62,894 bases of DNA from Bacteroidia bacterium (GTDB lineage: Bacteria; Bacteroidota; Bacteroidia; Bacteroidales; CAJPTX01): positions 1-62,894 of the forward strand of contig CAJPTC010000015.1 of the NCBI GenBank assembly GCA_905373475.1. The letters run 5' to 3'. Made by a program: the position numbers and the translations under genes. This document shows, in pieces, positions 53,704-62,220 of this stretch. The first letter of the stretch is position 1. Every line of letters starts with the position of its first letter. The notes under the pieces were generated by a model. That model saw nothing but the letters and a program-made list of their open reading frames with translations. It was not told where the DNA came from and did no database searches.

Positions 53704-54441
53704 CTACGACTTGCGGTCTTTTTTCTCGCTGTGCTCAGCCAGCAGGGCAAATACTGTTGGCAATTTGCCGAGCGTTACATGTTGTTGCCGCCATTCTGCT
53801 ACGCGCAGCGTCCGAATACTCCCTCCTAGCCAGTAAACCCCGTTAGCGATGCACAAATAGGTACTTGCGGCAAGTGTAGAGAGTAGTTCGGCGTACATCT
53901 TGTCGTTGCGGTAGGGAGTTTCGATAAATAGCTGTGTTTGTTGTTCGATGCGTGAACGCGCCTCTAGTTGCTGGATTCGAGCTCGTCGCTCATCGCTTTT
54001 TACGGGGAGATAGCCCAAAAATGCAAAGTTCTGCCCGTTGAGTCCACTGGCTGCCAACGTGAGCAATATACTACTAGCGCCCACTAGAGGGATTACTGTG
54101 ATATGCTCCCGATGTGCTCGAGCCACGAGTTGAGCACCAGGATCGGCTATACCAGGCATCCCCGCCTCGCTGATTACTCCTACCGACTCACCACTCCGCA
54201 ACCAACCGATACAGCGATCTATGGGTTCGTAGTTCGAATCTTTGTTGAGCGTTGTGAAATGTAACTCCGCAATAGGGAGTGGCATTCCCAATTCTCCGAG
54301 AAAACGACGAGCGGTACGCTCCTCTTCCACGGCAAAGTATTGTAAAGCGCGCACCTTTTCAAGAACCTCTGCTCCAAGTGCTGGCGTCTCTGCTCCGATA
54401 GGCGACGGAATTAGGTATACACTTCCTTCCTTTTCTTTCAT
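53704..54441 (-). CDS. RsmI-like SAM-dependent methyltransferase
   Basis: A 245-residue tetrapyrrole-methylase-fold enzyme: YLIPSPIGAE at the start, EEERTARRFL, GVISEAGMPGIADPGAQLV and VGASSILLTLAASGLNGQNFAFLGYLP are RsmI family blocks. RsmI methylates C1402 of 16S rRNA on the ribose. This is a shorter, divergent form common in Bacteroidetes, so the exact substrate is uncertain. Confidence 0.85.
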   Translation of the reverse strand: MKEKEGSVYLIPSPIGAETPALGAEVLEKVRALQYFAVEEERTARRFLGELGMPLPIAELHFTTLNKDSNYEPIDRCIGWLRSGESVGVISEAGMPGIADPGAQLVARAHREHITVIPLVGASSILLTLAASGLNGQNFAFLGYLPVKSDERRARIQQLEARSRIEQQTQLFIETPYRNDKMYAELLSTLAASTYLCIANGVYWLGGSIRTLRVAEWRQQHVTLGKLPTVFALLAEHSEKKDRKS

Positions 54442-54637
54442 GAATTACCTCTCCAAAGAGGACACAATGTTAGCAACTTAAAAGCATAATCATGGCGAAA
54501 TACAAAAGGAGGGCTGAGCTCTTTTTCCGTTTCTGTGACGACGGTTGTATTTCATTCCATTATCGCCAGTGTTGCTTTGGTTATCTACGATAAGTGAAAG
54601 ATAGTCAAAAGAGAAGGGGTTGTTTCTCTCTTTTTAT

Positions 54638-54645
54638 TACATTTG
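54638..54645 (+). promoter_or_regulatory. -7 box for the 54.7-kb gene
   Basis: TACATTTG at 54638-54645 fits TAnnTTTG; the gene's ATG is 29 bases downstream. GTTG near 54619-54622 could be a weak -33 element. Confidence 0.5.
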
Positions 54646-54674
54646 AAACAGTCAGAACGATAAAGACAACTGAG

Positions 54675-55025
54675 ATGAAAAATTTCTTTCTTTTTCTTGC
54701 AATTTCAGCACTCAGCACATTCGTTGCAGTAGCGCAACCTAAATCCACTGCTACGGTATCTGGGCGCATAATAGATAACTATGCTCTCATGGTTGAGGGG
54801 GCTAAGGTATATCTTGTAGCTAAAGATGACGCGAGCCAGAAAGAGGTGGCTTCGGTGACAAGTGGGGCTGGCGAGGGAGAGTACGAATTGAAAGCTCCCA
54901 AAGGGGAATATATTTTACACGTTACATGCACAGGCTACAAGCATTTTTCTCAGTCTGTCAGCTTAACCGAGAATCAGACTAAACACTTAGACATACGCCT
55001 AGAGGAAGCGAAGAATAAGCGGTGA
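54675..55025 (+). CDS. Small secreted carboxypeptidase-regulatory-like protein
   Basis: A 116-residue protein from the ATG at 54675. A signal peptide (FLFLAISALSTFVAVA) is followed by a single carboxypeptidase regulatory-like beta-sandwich: VSGRIIDNYALMVEGAKVYLV, GEYELKAPKGEYILHVTCTGYKHF, and HLDIRLEE at the end. Such domains are usually N-terminal parts of TonB receptors; here it stands alone, so it probably binds a surface or periplasmic partner. Confidence 0.8.
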   Translation: MKNFFLFLAISALSTFVAVAQPKSTATVSGRIIDNYALMVEGAKVYLVAKDDASQKEVASVTSGAGEGEYELKAPKGEYILHVTCTGYKHFSQSVSLTENQTKHLDIRLEEAKNKR

Positions 55026-55263
55026 GAGGATAGCCGCTGAGAATAAAATTCCAATTCTTTTATACCTGTTTGCTTCAATCTGACGCAACGCTTTCCCACA
55101 CATTTACCCCAGAAAGAATACAAAGCAAAAAAGGAGTAGTGCATCCTTTTGTTGTTGCGTGCCGAGTAATCTGACATTAACGGCGAAAAGACCCCTATCA
55201 TTTCAAAATTTGTGGCAGAGCTAAGGCGTAAAAGGCTCTTTTCGCTATTCTTTCGCGTTTCGC

Positions 55264-55271
55264 TATTTTTG
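55264..55271 (+). promoter_or_regulatory. -7 box directly before the Ig-like lipoprotein gene
   Basis: TATTTTTG at 55264-55271 ends 5 bases before the ATG at 55277. If used, transcription would start at about the start codon, giving a leaderless mRNA. Confidence 0.4.
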
Positions 55272-55276
55272 CAATA

Positions 55277-57001
55277 ATGAAACGGGCGGGAGGTTTGCTG
55301 GTAGCACTGGTAGCAGTGTTGCTATTAGTTATGGGCTTATTACCACAATGTGCACGACGTGTAGCACTAAGTGGTGGTGAGCGCGATTCGGTAGCGCCTC
55401 ATATAGTGCGCGCCGTTCCCCCATCGGGCTCTACCCATTTTACGGGCAATCGTATACGCCTCACTTTCAACGAGTACGTCGCACTCAAAGATGCGCAAAA
55501 GGAAATTTATTTCTCGCCTCCCTTTCGTTGGCCGTATGCTACTACGTTACAAGGTCGTACACTCGTTTTTGACATTGTCGATACCTTGCAGCAAGACGTT
55601 ACCTACCGTTTGCACCTCGGGAAAGCCGTGCAAGACCTCACCGAGAACAATCCTTTTGTAGATACACGCTACTGTTTGGCTACAGGCGACCGTATAGATT
55701 CTGCGCGCTTGGTAGGCAGGGTGCGCGATGCCTTGTTGCATACTCCAGTGTCAGGCGTTAAGGTGATGCTTTACACGAAGAATGCTGACTCGTTGGTACG
55801 TTCGCAGCTTCCTAACTACGTTACGGTAACAGACTCCGACGGTCGCTTCGTATTTGATAATCTTCCTGTGCGCGATTTCAAGCTTTTTGCATTAGAAGAT
55901 GCCAACTCCAACTACTTCTACGACCAACCCAAGGAACGCATCGCCTTTTCCGATTCTTTGGTGCATTCGTTCCCTACTCTCTCCGACTCTGCACGTTCGT
56001 ATCCGCTCCTAAACCTCTTTACCTATTCGCGAAAACCGTCAGCATTGCTCTCTGCCACGCGCGTAACGCCCGAACAGATTCGCCTGATATTCTCCGAGCC
56101 TCCAGAAGACTCGGTTTCGTTATCCACATTGCTGGGAGCATCACTGGACTATGTGCGCGAAAGTTCTCGGTATGGCGATACGCTATCCTACTGGTTGCAG
56201 GATGCTACAACAGTGCTCAACGATACCTTGCTGCTCCGTCTTCGTTACAAGGCAACAGTTGCCGAACGTCTGGAATGGCGCACCGATACATTGCGTCTTG
56301 CCTATTCCTTCGCAGCGCAAACAGAGAAAGAGGTGCAGCACATTCGCCAGTTTTTAGCCGATTCGCTTTTGCGTATCAATTCTGCTTGGGCTAGTGCGGG
56401 TGTCGCCTCTGCCGATACTTTACGCATTCGCGTATCTGGGGCGGTTAAGAGCTTCGATAGAAAGCGTTTCATCCTCCTACACGATACGGTTTCACTACCC
56501 GTGGAAGTTTATTCCGTATCTCAGAAACCGTGCGAGTTTTTGTTAAAAGGAGACTTAAAACCTCGGCAGCGCTATCGTGTGCGCATTCTCCCTAACGCTG
56601 TTTCCGATACCTTTGGGCGTACCAACGATACAACGAATCTCGAGGTTCAGACACTCAATCCGTCGCAGTTTGCCGTGTTGCATGTGTTGCTACGAGGTGC
56701 TCCACAACATGCGCTGGTACAGGTGTTAACGGCTGACGAAAAGAAAACAATAGTGCGCTCTGTAGTCGTTCCCGAGGGAGCTACACGGCTTGGTATTCTT
56801 TATTTACCTCCCAATCTTTACACGCTCCGCATAGTGGACGACCGTAATGCGAATGGGGAATGGGATACGGGTAATTACTGGACACACTTACAACCCGAAC
56901 CAGTCCGTTATTACAGGAATGACAAGTTGCAATCTACCCTCACTTTGCGTGCAAACTGGGAGTATGATATAGATGTGGATTACCAAAAACTGGAGGAGTA
57001 G
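55277..57001 (+). CDS. Ig-like domain lipoprotein
   Basis: A 574-residue surface or periplasmic protein. The hydrophobic start ends in MGLLPQC (Cys25, a loose lipobox), followed by the block VAPHIVRAVPPSGSTHFTGNRIRLTFNEYV, an Ig-like (Big_5/SbsA-type) domain at about 40-135. A middle carboxypeptidase-regulatory-like segment (about 145-215; VKVMLYTKNADSLVRSQLPN) and a long C-terminal region follow. Conserved in Bacteroidetes with unknown role, probably outer-membrane. The thiamine-binding gene starts 5 bases after its stop. Confidence 0.82.
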   Translation: MKRAGGLLVALVAVLLLVMGLLPQCARRVALSGGERDSVAPHIVRAVPPSGSTHFTGNRIRLTFNEYVALKDAQKEIYFSPPFRWPYATTLQGRTLVFDIVDTLQQDVTYRLHLGKAVQDLTENNPFVDTRYCLATGDRIDSARLVGRVRDALLHTPVSGVKVMLYTKNADSLVRSQLPNYVTVTDSDGRFVFDNLPVRDFKLFALEDANSNYFYDQPKERIAFSDSLVHSFPTLSDSARSYPLLNLFTYSRKPSALLSATRVTPEQIRLIFSEPPEDSVSLSTLLGASLDYVRESSRYGDTLSYWLQDATTVLNDTLLLRLRYKATVAERLEWRTDTLRLAYSFAAQTEKEVQHIRQFLADSLLRINSAWASAGVASADTLRIRVSGAVKSFDRKRFILLHDTVSLPVEVYSVSQKPCEFLLKGDLKPRQRYRVRILPNAVSDTFGRTNDTTNLEVQTLNPSQFAVLHVLLRGAPQHALVQVLTADEKKTIVRSVVVPEGATRLGILYLPPNLYTLRIVDDRNANGEWDTGNYWTHLQPEPVRYYRNDKLQSTLTLRANWEYDIDVDYQKLEE

Positions 57002-57006
57002 CTCAG

Positions 57007-57315
57007 ATGTCTGTACTAATCAATTTCTCTATGTTCCCGACCGACAAGACAGGGAGTATGTCGCCCCATGTGGCAAAGATTGAGCAAGCCATTCGCCGTA
57101 TGGGCTACCCGAGCCAGCTGGGAGCAATGAGCACCGTGGTAGAAACTCCTACCTTGCATGAAGCGCTTGCAGTGATAGAGGCCGCTTATCAGGCATTGGA
57201 AGGGTGCACGCGGGTCTATGTAAACGCAACGATGGACATACGCACCGATCGCGATAATCGGATGGAAAGCAAAGTGCGTTCGGTGGAAGAAAAGATCGCT
57301 CAATTAGGGAAGTAA
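57007..57315 (+). CDS. MTH1187-type thiamine-binding protein
   Basis: A 102-residue YqgV/DUF77 protein with a ferredoxin-like fold: SVLINFSMFPTDKTGSMSPHVAKI at the start and MESKVRSVEEKIAQL at the end. Members bind thiamine or its derivatives and may act in transport or salvage. It is tightly placed after the Ig-like protein and before a beta-barrel gene, hinting at co-transcription. Confidence 0.88.
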   Translation: MSVLINFSMFPTDKTGSMSPHVAKIEQAIRRMGYPSQLGAMSTVVETPTLHEALAVIEAAYQALEGCTRVYVNATMDIRTDRDNRMESKVRSVEEKIAQLGK

Positions 57316-57347
57316 CCCTGTTTCCCGCTTAGAAACGTTTGTTTTTT

Positions 57348-58040
57348 ATGCGTTTGCTACTCGTATCCTGTGTTGTGTGTGTCACCTTTTTCGTGCTAGG
57401 TCGCTCTGCGGTCTCGGCACAGGAACGAATGCGGGGTGAACGCGAGGTTGCTTTAGGATTGCGCGGCGCTTGGGGAAGTTCTAATATTACTTTTCAGCCC
57501 AGCCAAAACCGCCAAGCACGTTCTAGTTACGAGTTTGGGCTTGCTTTTCGTTTAGCACAACTCAAGCATCTTGGCATGGTATGCGAACTGCTCTATGCGC
57601 AAACAGGCTATCAAACCACCGAATATACAGCACGCGTTACAGGTCACCCCGTGCCTACAGGACAACCTTTTGAGTGTCGCGAAGCATGGTTGCGTTTACC
57701 CCTTTTCATGCATCTCAAGTTTCCACTCTCTTTTTTTCAAGTAGAAGTGCTCGGAGGAGGTTATGCCGACTACTTACTCTCGGAGCAAATAGGTGCGACG
57801 AGTACCTCGCTCTACCAGCAGACGCTCTATCTAAGTACACACAATCGCCTAGGAGTTGGCATTGAAGGAGGCGCAGGACTAGGCGTGCGAACCCCGATTG
57901 GTAATTTTATGTTGGAATACCGTACGTGGTATCGACTCACGAACCTTTATGATCGCGAACGCGTTCCTAGACAGGACGAACCTCGCTCCAACGTTCGTAA
58001 CCAGAGTGTTGGCGTGGCGTACTACTACGTATTCCATTAA
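57348..58040 (+). CDS. PorT-like outer-membrane beta-barrel protein
   Basis: A 230-residue protein from the ATG at 57348. The signal peptide ends near AVSAQ. The mature part has alternating beta strands (REVALGLRGAWGSSNITF; YEFGLAFRLAQLKHLGMVCELLYAQTGYQ) and a C-terminal YYYVFH, typical of the small outer-membrane beta-barrel/PorT group. Role unknown. It follows the thiamine-binding gene by 32 bases and precedes rlpA by 21. Confidence 0.8.
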   Translation: MRLLLVSCVVCVTFFVLGRSAVSAQERMRGEREVALGLRGAWGSSNITFQPSQNRQARSSYEFGLAFRLAQLKHLGMVCELLYAQTGYQTTEYTARVTGHPVPTGQPFECREAWLRLPLFMHLKFPLSFFQVEVLGGGYADYLLSEQIGATSTSLYQQTLYLSTHNRLGVGIEGGAGLGVRTPIGNFMLEYRTWYRLTNLYDRERVPRQDEPRSNVRNQSVGVAYYYVFH

Positions 58041-58061
58041 CCCCGCAAATACAGAGACAAG

Positions 58062-58877
58062 ATGTTTAGAACTACCATTGCAACGCTGCTACTCACCTTA
58101 CTTGTATGGGGAGGAGGTGTTGTTTTTGCGCAGAACAAGAGTTTTAGCCAAGAAGGGCAGGCTTCCTATTATGCCGACAAGTTTCACGGGCGCTCTACTG
58201 CTTCGGGCGAAAAGTACGATAAAACGCTTTTCACCTGTGCACACATGACGTTGCCTTACGGTACCAATCTTAAGGTAACCAACCTCGATAACAAAAAGAC
58301 GGTTGTGGTGCGTGTGAACGATCGGGGACCGTTCTCTCCCAATCGAATTATTGACGTAAGTCGAGCAGCAGCAGAGGCTTTAGATATAATTGCCAAAGGT
58401 GTTGCTAAAGTGCGGATTGAGATAACCTCTGAGACACCTTCTGACCCTGTACCAGTAGCTGAGAGCGAAAAAAAAACGGCGGATACGCAAAAGTCCGACG
58501 CCGCCCAAGGCATTACGGAATATAAGCCCAATAGCCAGCCCCTTGATTCTAAGCCGCAACCCAAGATTCAGCTCGATCTGGCGAACGACTCTCCGCAACC
58601 TACTAAGACCGATCTCTTCTCTGTGCAGGTAAACAAGAAGAGTGCAACAGGCTTTGCCGTGCAACTAGCAAGTTTTAATGGGGTGGGCAATTTGCTCTCA
58701 CGTCTGGCTGAGTTTGATACTTCGGTAAAATCGGACTTACACATCCTCGCCGTAGAGAAGGATGGTGTTACGTCCTATAAAATCCTATATGGGATCTATG
58801 CAACTCGCCCCGAGGCCGACAAGGCCAAAGAAAGTCTTGTTGCCAAGTACCCCGATTGTTTCATCATTTCGCTTTAG
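58062..58877 (+). CDS. rlpA: RlpA-like septal lytic transglycosylase with SPOR domain
   Basis: A 271-residue exported protein. A type I signal peptide (cut after FAQ) replaces the lipobox usual in proteobacterial RlpA. A double-psi barrel (about 30-120; GQASYYADKFHGRSTASGE, VRVNDRGPFSPNRIIDVSRAAAEAL) is the glycan-cleaving domain; a linker and a SPOR domain (about 195-271; GFAVQLASFNGVGNL, KILYGIYATRPEADKAKESL) direct it to denuded glycan at the septum. Confidence 0.92.
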   Translation: MFRTTIATLLLTLLVWGGGVVFAQNKSFSQEGQASYYADKFHGRSTASGEKYDKTLFTCAHMTLPYGTNLKVTNLDNKKTVVVRVNDRGPFSPNRIIDVSRAAAEALDIIAKGVAKVRIEITSETPSDPVPVAESEKKTADTQKSDAAQGITEYKPNSQPLDSKPQPKIQLDLANDSPQPTKTDLFSVQVNKKSATGFAVQLASFNGVGNLLSRLAEFDTSVKSDLHILAVEKDGVTSYKILYGIYATRPEADKAKESLVAKYPDCFIISL

Positions 58878-58944
58878 TAATACACCCTCCTTGCCAACGA
58901 AGCTAGCTCCTTGCGGGCTACTGGTACGGTGTTTTCTCTGAATC

Positions 58945-59955
58945 ATGGAAAATCAAAATACACGTCCCATTGTAGTGAGCGGCATCCGTTCTACAGGTCA
59001 CCTACATTTGGGAAACTATCTAGGCGCATTGCGCAATTTTGTTGAGATGCAAGAAAAGTATCAATGCTTCTTCTTCATCGCCGACCTCCATTCGCTTACC
59101 ACGCATCCTACGCCCGACCATTTGCAGGACTCCGTGCGCGACATTCTTGCCGAATACCTTGCTGCGGGGCTAGATATTGAGAAGTGTGCCTTGTATGTAC
59201 AAAGCGATGTGACCGAGATTATAGAGCTTTATCTCTATCTCAACATGAATGCCTATTTGGGCGAGTTGGAACGCTGTACCAGCTTCAAGGAGAAGGTGCG
59301 TAAGAACCCCAACAATGTGAATGCGGGCTTGCTTACCTACCCAACTCTCATGGCAGCCGACATCCTGATTCACCGTGCGAATATTGTGCCAGTTGGAAAG
59401 GATCAGGAGCAGCACTTGGAAATGGCGCGCAACTTTGCTGAGCGTTTCGACCGAATGTATGGCACACAGCTTTTTCCTTTGCCGCAAGCTTACAAATCGG
59501 ATAAACCACTGGTTAAGATACCAGGGCTCGATGGAAATGGGAAGATGGGAAAATCGGAAGGCAATGCCATCTATCTCTCCGATACGCCTGCTGAGATACG
59601 AAAGAAGGTAATGAAGGCCGTATCTGACCTTGGTCCTACTACTCCAAACCAGCCGAAAAGCGAGCCTGTACAGAACCTCTTTACCCTCATGTCGCATGTC
59701 TCTACGCCTGACACGGTGGAGCACTTTGAAATGCTTTACAACAAGTGCGAAATCCGTTACGGCGATATGAAAAAACAGCTCGCTGAGGATATTGTCTCCT
59801 TCCTAGCACCTTTGCAAGAAAAGATTGCCGACTATCGTGGTAACGAGGCTTACCTTCGCGATGCGGCTCGTCTTGGAGCAGAGAAAGCGCGCGTAAGTGC
59901 CAGAGCCACCCTAAAATTAGTCCGTGAGGCAATTGGTATTCGTAGCCTGTTTTAA
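58945..59955 (+). CDS. trpS: Tryptophanyl-tRNA synthetase
   Basis: A 336-residue class I synthetase. STGHLHLGNYLGAL holds the HIGH-type motif; GNGKMGKSEGN is the KMSKS-type loop, here KMGKS. The dimer and tryptophan-pocket segments (NMNAYLGELERCTSFKEK; GLLTYPTLMAADILIH) are intact. It starts 67 bases after rlpA and precedes the GH3 gene by 32. Confidence 0.97.
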   Translation: MENQNTRPIVVSGIRSTGHLHLGNYLGALRNFVEMQEKYQCFFFIADLHSLTTHPTPDHLQDSVRDILAEYLAAGLDIEKCALYVQSDVTEIIELYLYLNMNAYLGELERCTSFKEKVRKNPNNVNAGLLTYPTLMAADILIHRANIVPVGKDQEQHLEMARNFAERFDRMYGTQLFPLPQAYKSDKPLVKIPGLDGNGKMGKSEGNAIYLSDTPAEIRKKVMKAVSDLGPTTPNQPKSEPVQNLFTLMSHVSTPDTVEHFEMLYNKCEIRYGDMKKQLAEDIVSFLAPLQEKIADYRGNEAYLRDAARLGAEKARVSARATLKLVREAIGIRSLF

Positions 59956-59987
59956 CAGATACACTAGGTTAAATTTTGCCTTGCCAG

Positions 59988-61508
59988 ATGAGTATTATAG
60001 ATTTTGCTGTTCGTAAGGTTGCTGCACGCCAAATGCGGCGCTTAGAAAAGGCGCTTGCGCAGCCAATTGCTGCACAGGAAGCAGCGCTTCAGCTCCTGTT
60101 GAGACAAGCACGGCAAACACGTTACGGACAGCAGTATGGGGCTGAGGCGATAACGAATTATACGCAGTATGCTGCACATTTCCCCTTAGCAACCTATGAG
60201 ACCCTTGAACCTTACATACAGGAGATGCGCACTGGGGCACGCAATGTGCTTTACCCAGGTTTCGTACGCTGGTTTGCGAAGTCCTCGGGTACAACCAGTA
60301 GTAAGAGCAAATATATTCCCGTAACAGACGATGCATTGCAGCGTTGTCATTACCAAGCAGGACGAGATATATTGGCTGTTTTCTTACAACAGAATCCCGC
60401 TTCGCGCTTTTATCGTGGAAAGGGGTTAACCTTGGGAGGGAGTCATAAGATTGAGGCTTCGCGCGGAATGACGCATGATGGCGACCTTTCGGCTATCCTT
60501 TTACAGCGCATCCCGCGGTGGGCAGATTGGATTCGTACTCCGTCGCGCGAAGTAGCGCTTACTGCCGATTTCCAAAAGAAACTCGCGGGGATTGCAAAGG
60601 AGGCCGTAAAGCAGCGTGTTACCAGTTTAAGTGGGGTGCCCTCTTGGAATCTTGTAATGCTCAAGTACCTTTTGGAAGTGACGGGGAAGGAAAACATTTC
60701 GGAACTGTGGCCAGACCTTGAGGTCTTCTTTCATGGTGGAATTAGTTTTGTGCCTTACCGTGCACAATACGAAGCCATCATTCCCTCTCCCAAAATGAGT
60801 TACATGGAAACCTACAACGCTAGTGAGGGGTTCTTTTGTATTCAAACCAACCCCGCAGATACGAATATGCAACTCATGGTAGATTATGGCATTTATTACG
60901 AGTTCATTCCCATGTCGGAGTTCGGCAAAGAAAATCCGACGGTTGTGCCGTTAGAGGGAGTAAGAGTGGGTGTAAACTATGCAATGGTTATAACTACTAC
61001 TTCTGGGCTTTATCGCTATGTGATTGGCGATACGGTGCAATTCTCAAGTATCAATCCTTACTTCCTCCGTATTACAGGGCGTACGAAGCACTACATCAAT
61101 GCATTTGGCGAGGAACTTATCATCGACAACGCCGAACAGGGCTTGCGTACTGCTTGTGAAAAGACGGGAGCTATTGTTTCAGAGTATACGGTAGCTCCTC
61201 GGTTTATGGCACAGAATACACAGGGCGCGCATGAGTGGTATGTGGAGTTTGCCAAGCAGCCCGCAGATCTTGACGTATTTGCTCAAGTTTTAGACAGTGC
61301 TCTGTGTGCTGTTAATTCCGACTACGAGGCCAAACGTACGAACAATGTTACACTAGCGCCGTTAGTACTACATGTCTTACCCGCTGGAACTTTTGTAGGG
61401 TGGATGGCGCATCGGGGGAAGCTTGGCGGACAAAACAAAGTGCCCCGCTTGTCGAACGATCGAACGTATGCAGAGAGTCTTGAAGAGTACCTAAGGCAAG
61501 AGTCATGA
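59988..61508 (+). CDS. GH3-family acyl-adenylate/amide synthetase-like protein
   Basis: A 506-residue protein from the ATG at 59988. WFAKSSGTTSSKSKYIPVT is the nucleotide-binding loop of the GH3 family, and MSYMETYNASEGFF, TTSGLYRYVIGDTVQF and RTKHYINAFGEELI are conserved blocks. Plant GH3 enzymes join amino acids to hormones; bacterial members have unknown substrates but probably adenylate a carboxylic acid. Length is normal for bacterial GH3 (about 500). The 3' side holds nothing coding until 61.7 kb. Confidence 0.9.
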   Translation: MSIIDFAVRKVAARQMRRLEKALAQPIAAQEAALQLLLRQARQTRYGQQYGAEAITNYTQYAAHFPLATYETLEPYIQEMRTGARNVLYPGFVRWFAKSSGTTSSKSKYIPVTDDALQRCHYQAGRDILAVFLQQNPASRFYRGKGLTLGGSHKIEASRGMTHDGDLSAILLQRIPRWADWIRTPSREVALTADFQKKLAGIAKEAVKQRVTSLSGVPSWNLVMLKYLLEVTGKENISELWPDLEVFFHGGISFVPYRAQYEAIIPSPKMSYMETYNASEGFFCIQTNPADTNMQLMVDYGIYYEFIPMSEFGKENPTVVPLEGVRVGVNYAMVITTTSGLYRYVIGDTVQFSSINPYFLRITGRTKHYINAFGEELIIDNAEQGLRTACEKTGAIVSEYTVAPRFMAQNTQGAHEWYVEFAKQPADLDVFAQVLDSALCAVNSDYEAKRTNNVTLAPLVLHVLPAGTFVGWMAHRGKLGGQNKVPRLSNDRTYAESLEEYLRQES

Positions 61509-61713
61509 TTTTACCTAGGCTGAATGCACGAAGTATTTAGGAATTTATAAGTGATTTACCGCTGCTTAGTTCAATAAATCAGCGATTTGTAACAAATTTA
61601 CCGTGCAATGACCTCTTTAGGAGACGTTGCGACGGAGGGTGACGATATTTATGCACAATGTTTTGCCCTATAATTGCCACAATTATCAAATTCTTTCGTA
61701 CCCTTTGTAATCC

Positions 61714-61722
61714 AAAGGAGGG
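61714..61722 (+). promoter_or_regulatory. Strong Shine-Dalgarno deciding a GTG start
   Basis: AAAGGAGGG at 61714-61722 is a near-perfect anti-16S match, seven bases before the GTG at 61730. Strong Shine-Dalgarno sequences are uncommon in this lineage and fix this start. Confidence 0.6.
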
Positions 61723-61729
61723 TATATCG

Positions 61730-61996
61730 GTGAAGAATTTTTGGATTATTGGTTTGTTAGTCTTCGTTGTTGCCTCGTGGAATTTTTTTTGCTCGCAAAA
61801 AGAGAATGACGATAAAAAAGTTACCATTCGTGACAATACTACTATTTTCAAGGCAGATGCAGCAGAACTCGAAGTAGCTACTAAAATTTTGGAAAATATG
61901 GAGCTCGTTGGCGATCGATATGTATTTACGCTAACGCGTGACGAGCCATGTGGAAAATACCTACCATTTGAGAATTTGGAAGAATGTAGAGAATAA
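61730..61996 (+). CDS. Small exported protein of unknown function
   Basis: An 88-residue protein with GTG start. The N-terminus NFWIIGLLVFVVASWNFFC reads like a signal sequence ending in Cys, so it may be a small lipoprotein, though the lipobox is weak. The mature part (about 65 residues) is charged with two Cys (EPCGKYLPFENLEECRE). No family recognised. It lies between the GH3 gene and the ABC exporter. Confidence 0.6.
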   Translation: MKNFWIIGLLVFVVASWNFFCSQKENDDKKVTIRDNTTIFKADAAELEVATKILENMELVGDRYVFTLTRDEPCGKYLPFENLEECRE

Positions 61997-62168
61997 ACCG
62001 ATAACGTGTTGTGAATTAGTCGATTTTCTATATTCTGCGAGTATGATAGGAAGGCAGTTCAACACGGAATATTGAATCCTTTCGGTTACCAAACCGTTAT
62101 CCGTTGGTTTCCCTAGTGTGGTGAGGTAACGGAAAAAGGAAAGGTTTTTCGGACACTACCTGAATATG
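61997..62168. other. Intergenic region with an imperfect long-range repeat
   Basis: CCTTTCGGTTACC (62078-62090) and GGTAACGGAAAAAGG (62126-62140) are imperfect inverted repeats that could fold into a stem around a 35-base loop. No match to a riboswitch I know. Confidence 0.35.
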
Positions 62169-62213
62169 AGAACAGGCAGTAAGATAAATGCGTCTTACTA
62201 CCTGTTCTTTTTT
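62169..62213 (-). terminator. Terminator of the ABC exporter gene
   Basis: AGAACAGG-AGTAAGA pairs with TCTTACT-CCTGTTCT (62169-62208), flanked by TTTTTT at 62208-62213 on the plus strand. It lies just after the ABC stop and may work in both directions. Confidence 0.75.
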
Positions 62214-62220
62214 AGCGATC

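Noticed and set aside
61997..62168. A riboswitch or small RNA before the ABC gene
   Set aside because: The inverted repeats are imperfect and downstream of the ABC gene on its strand; no known aptamer core was recognised.
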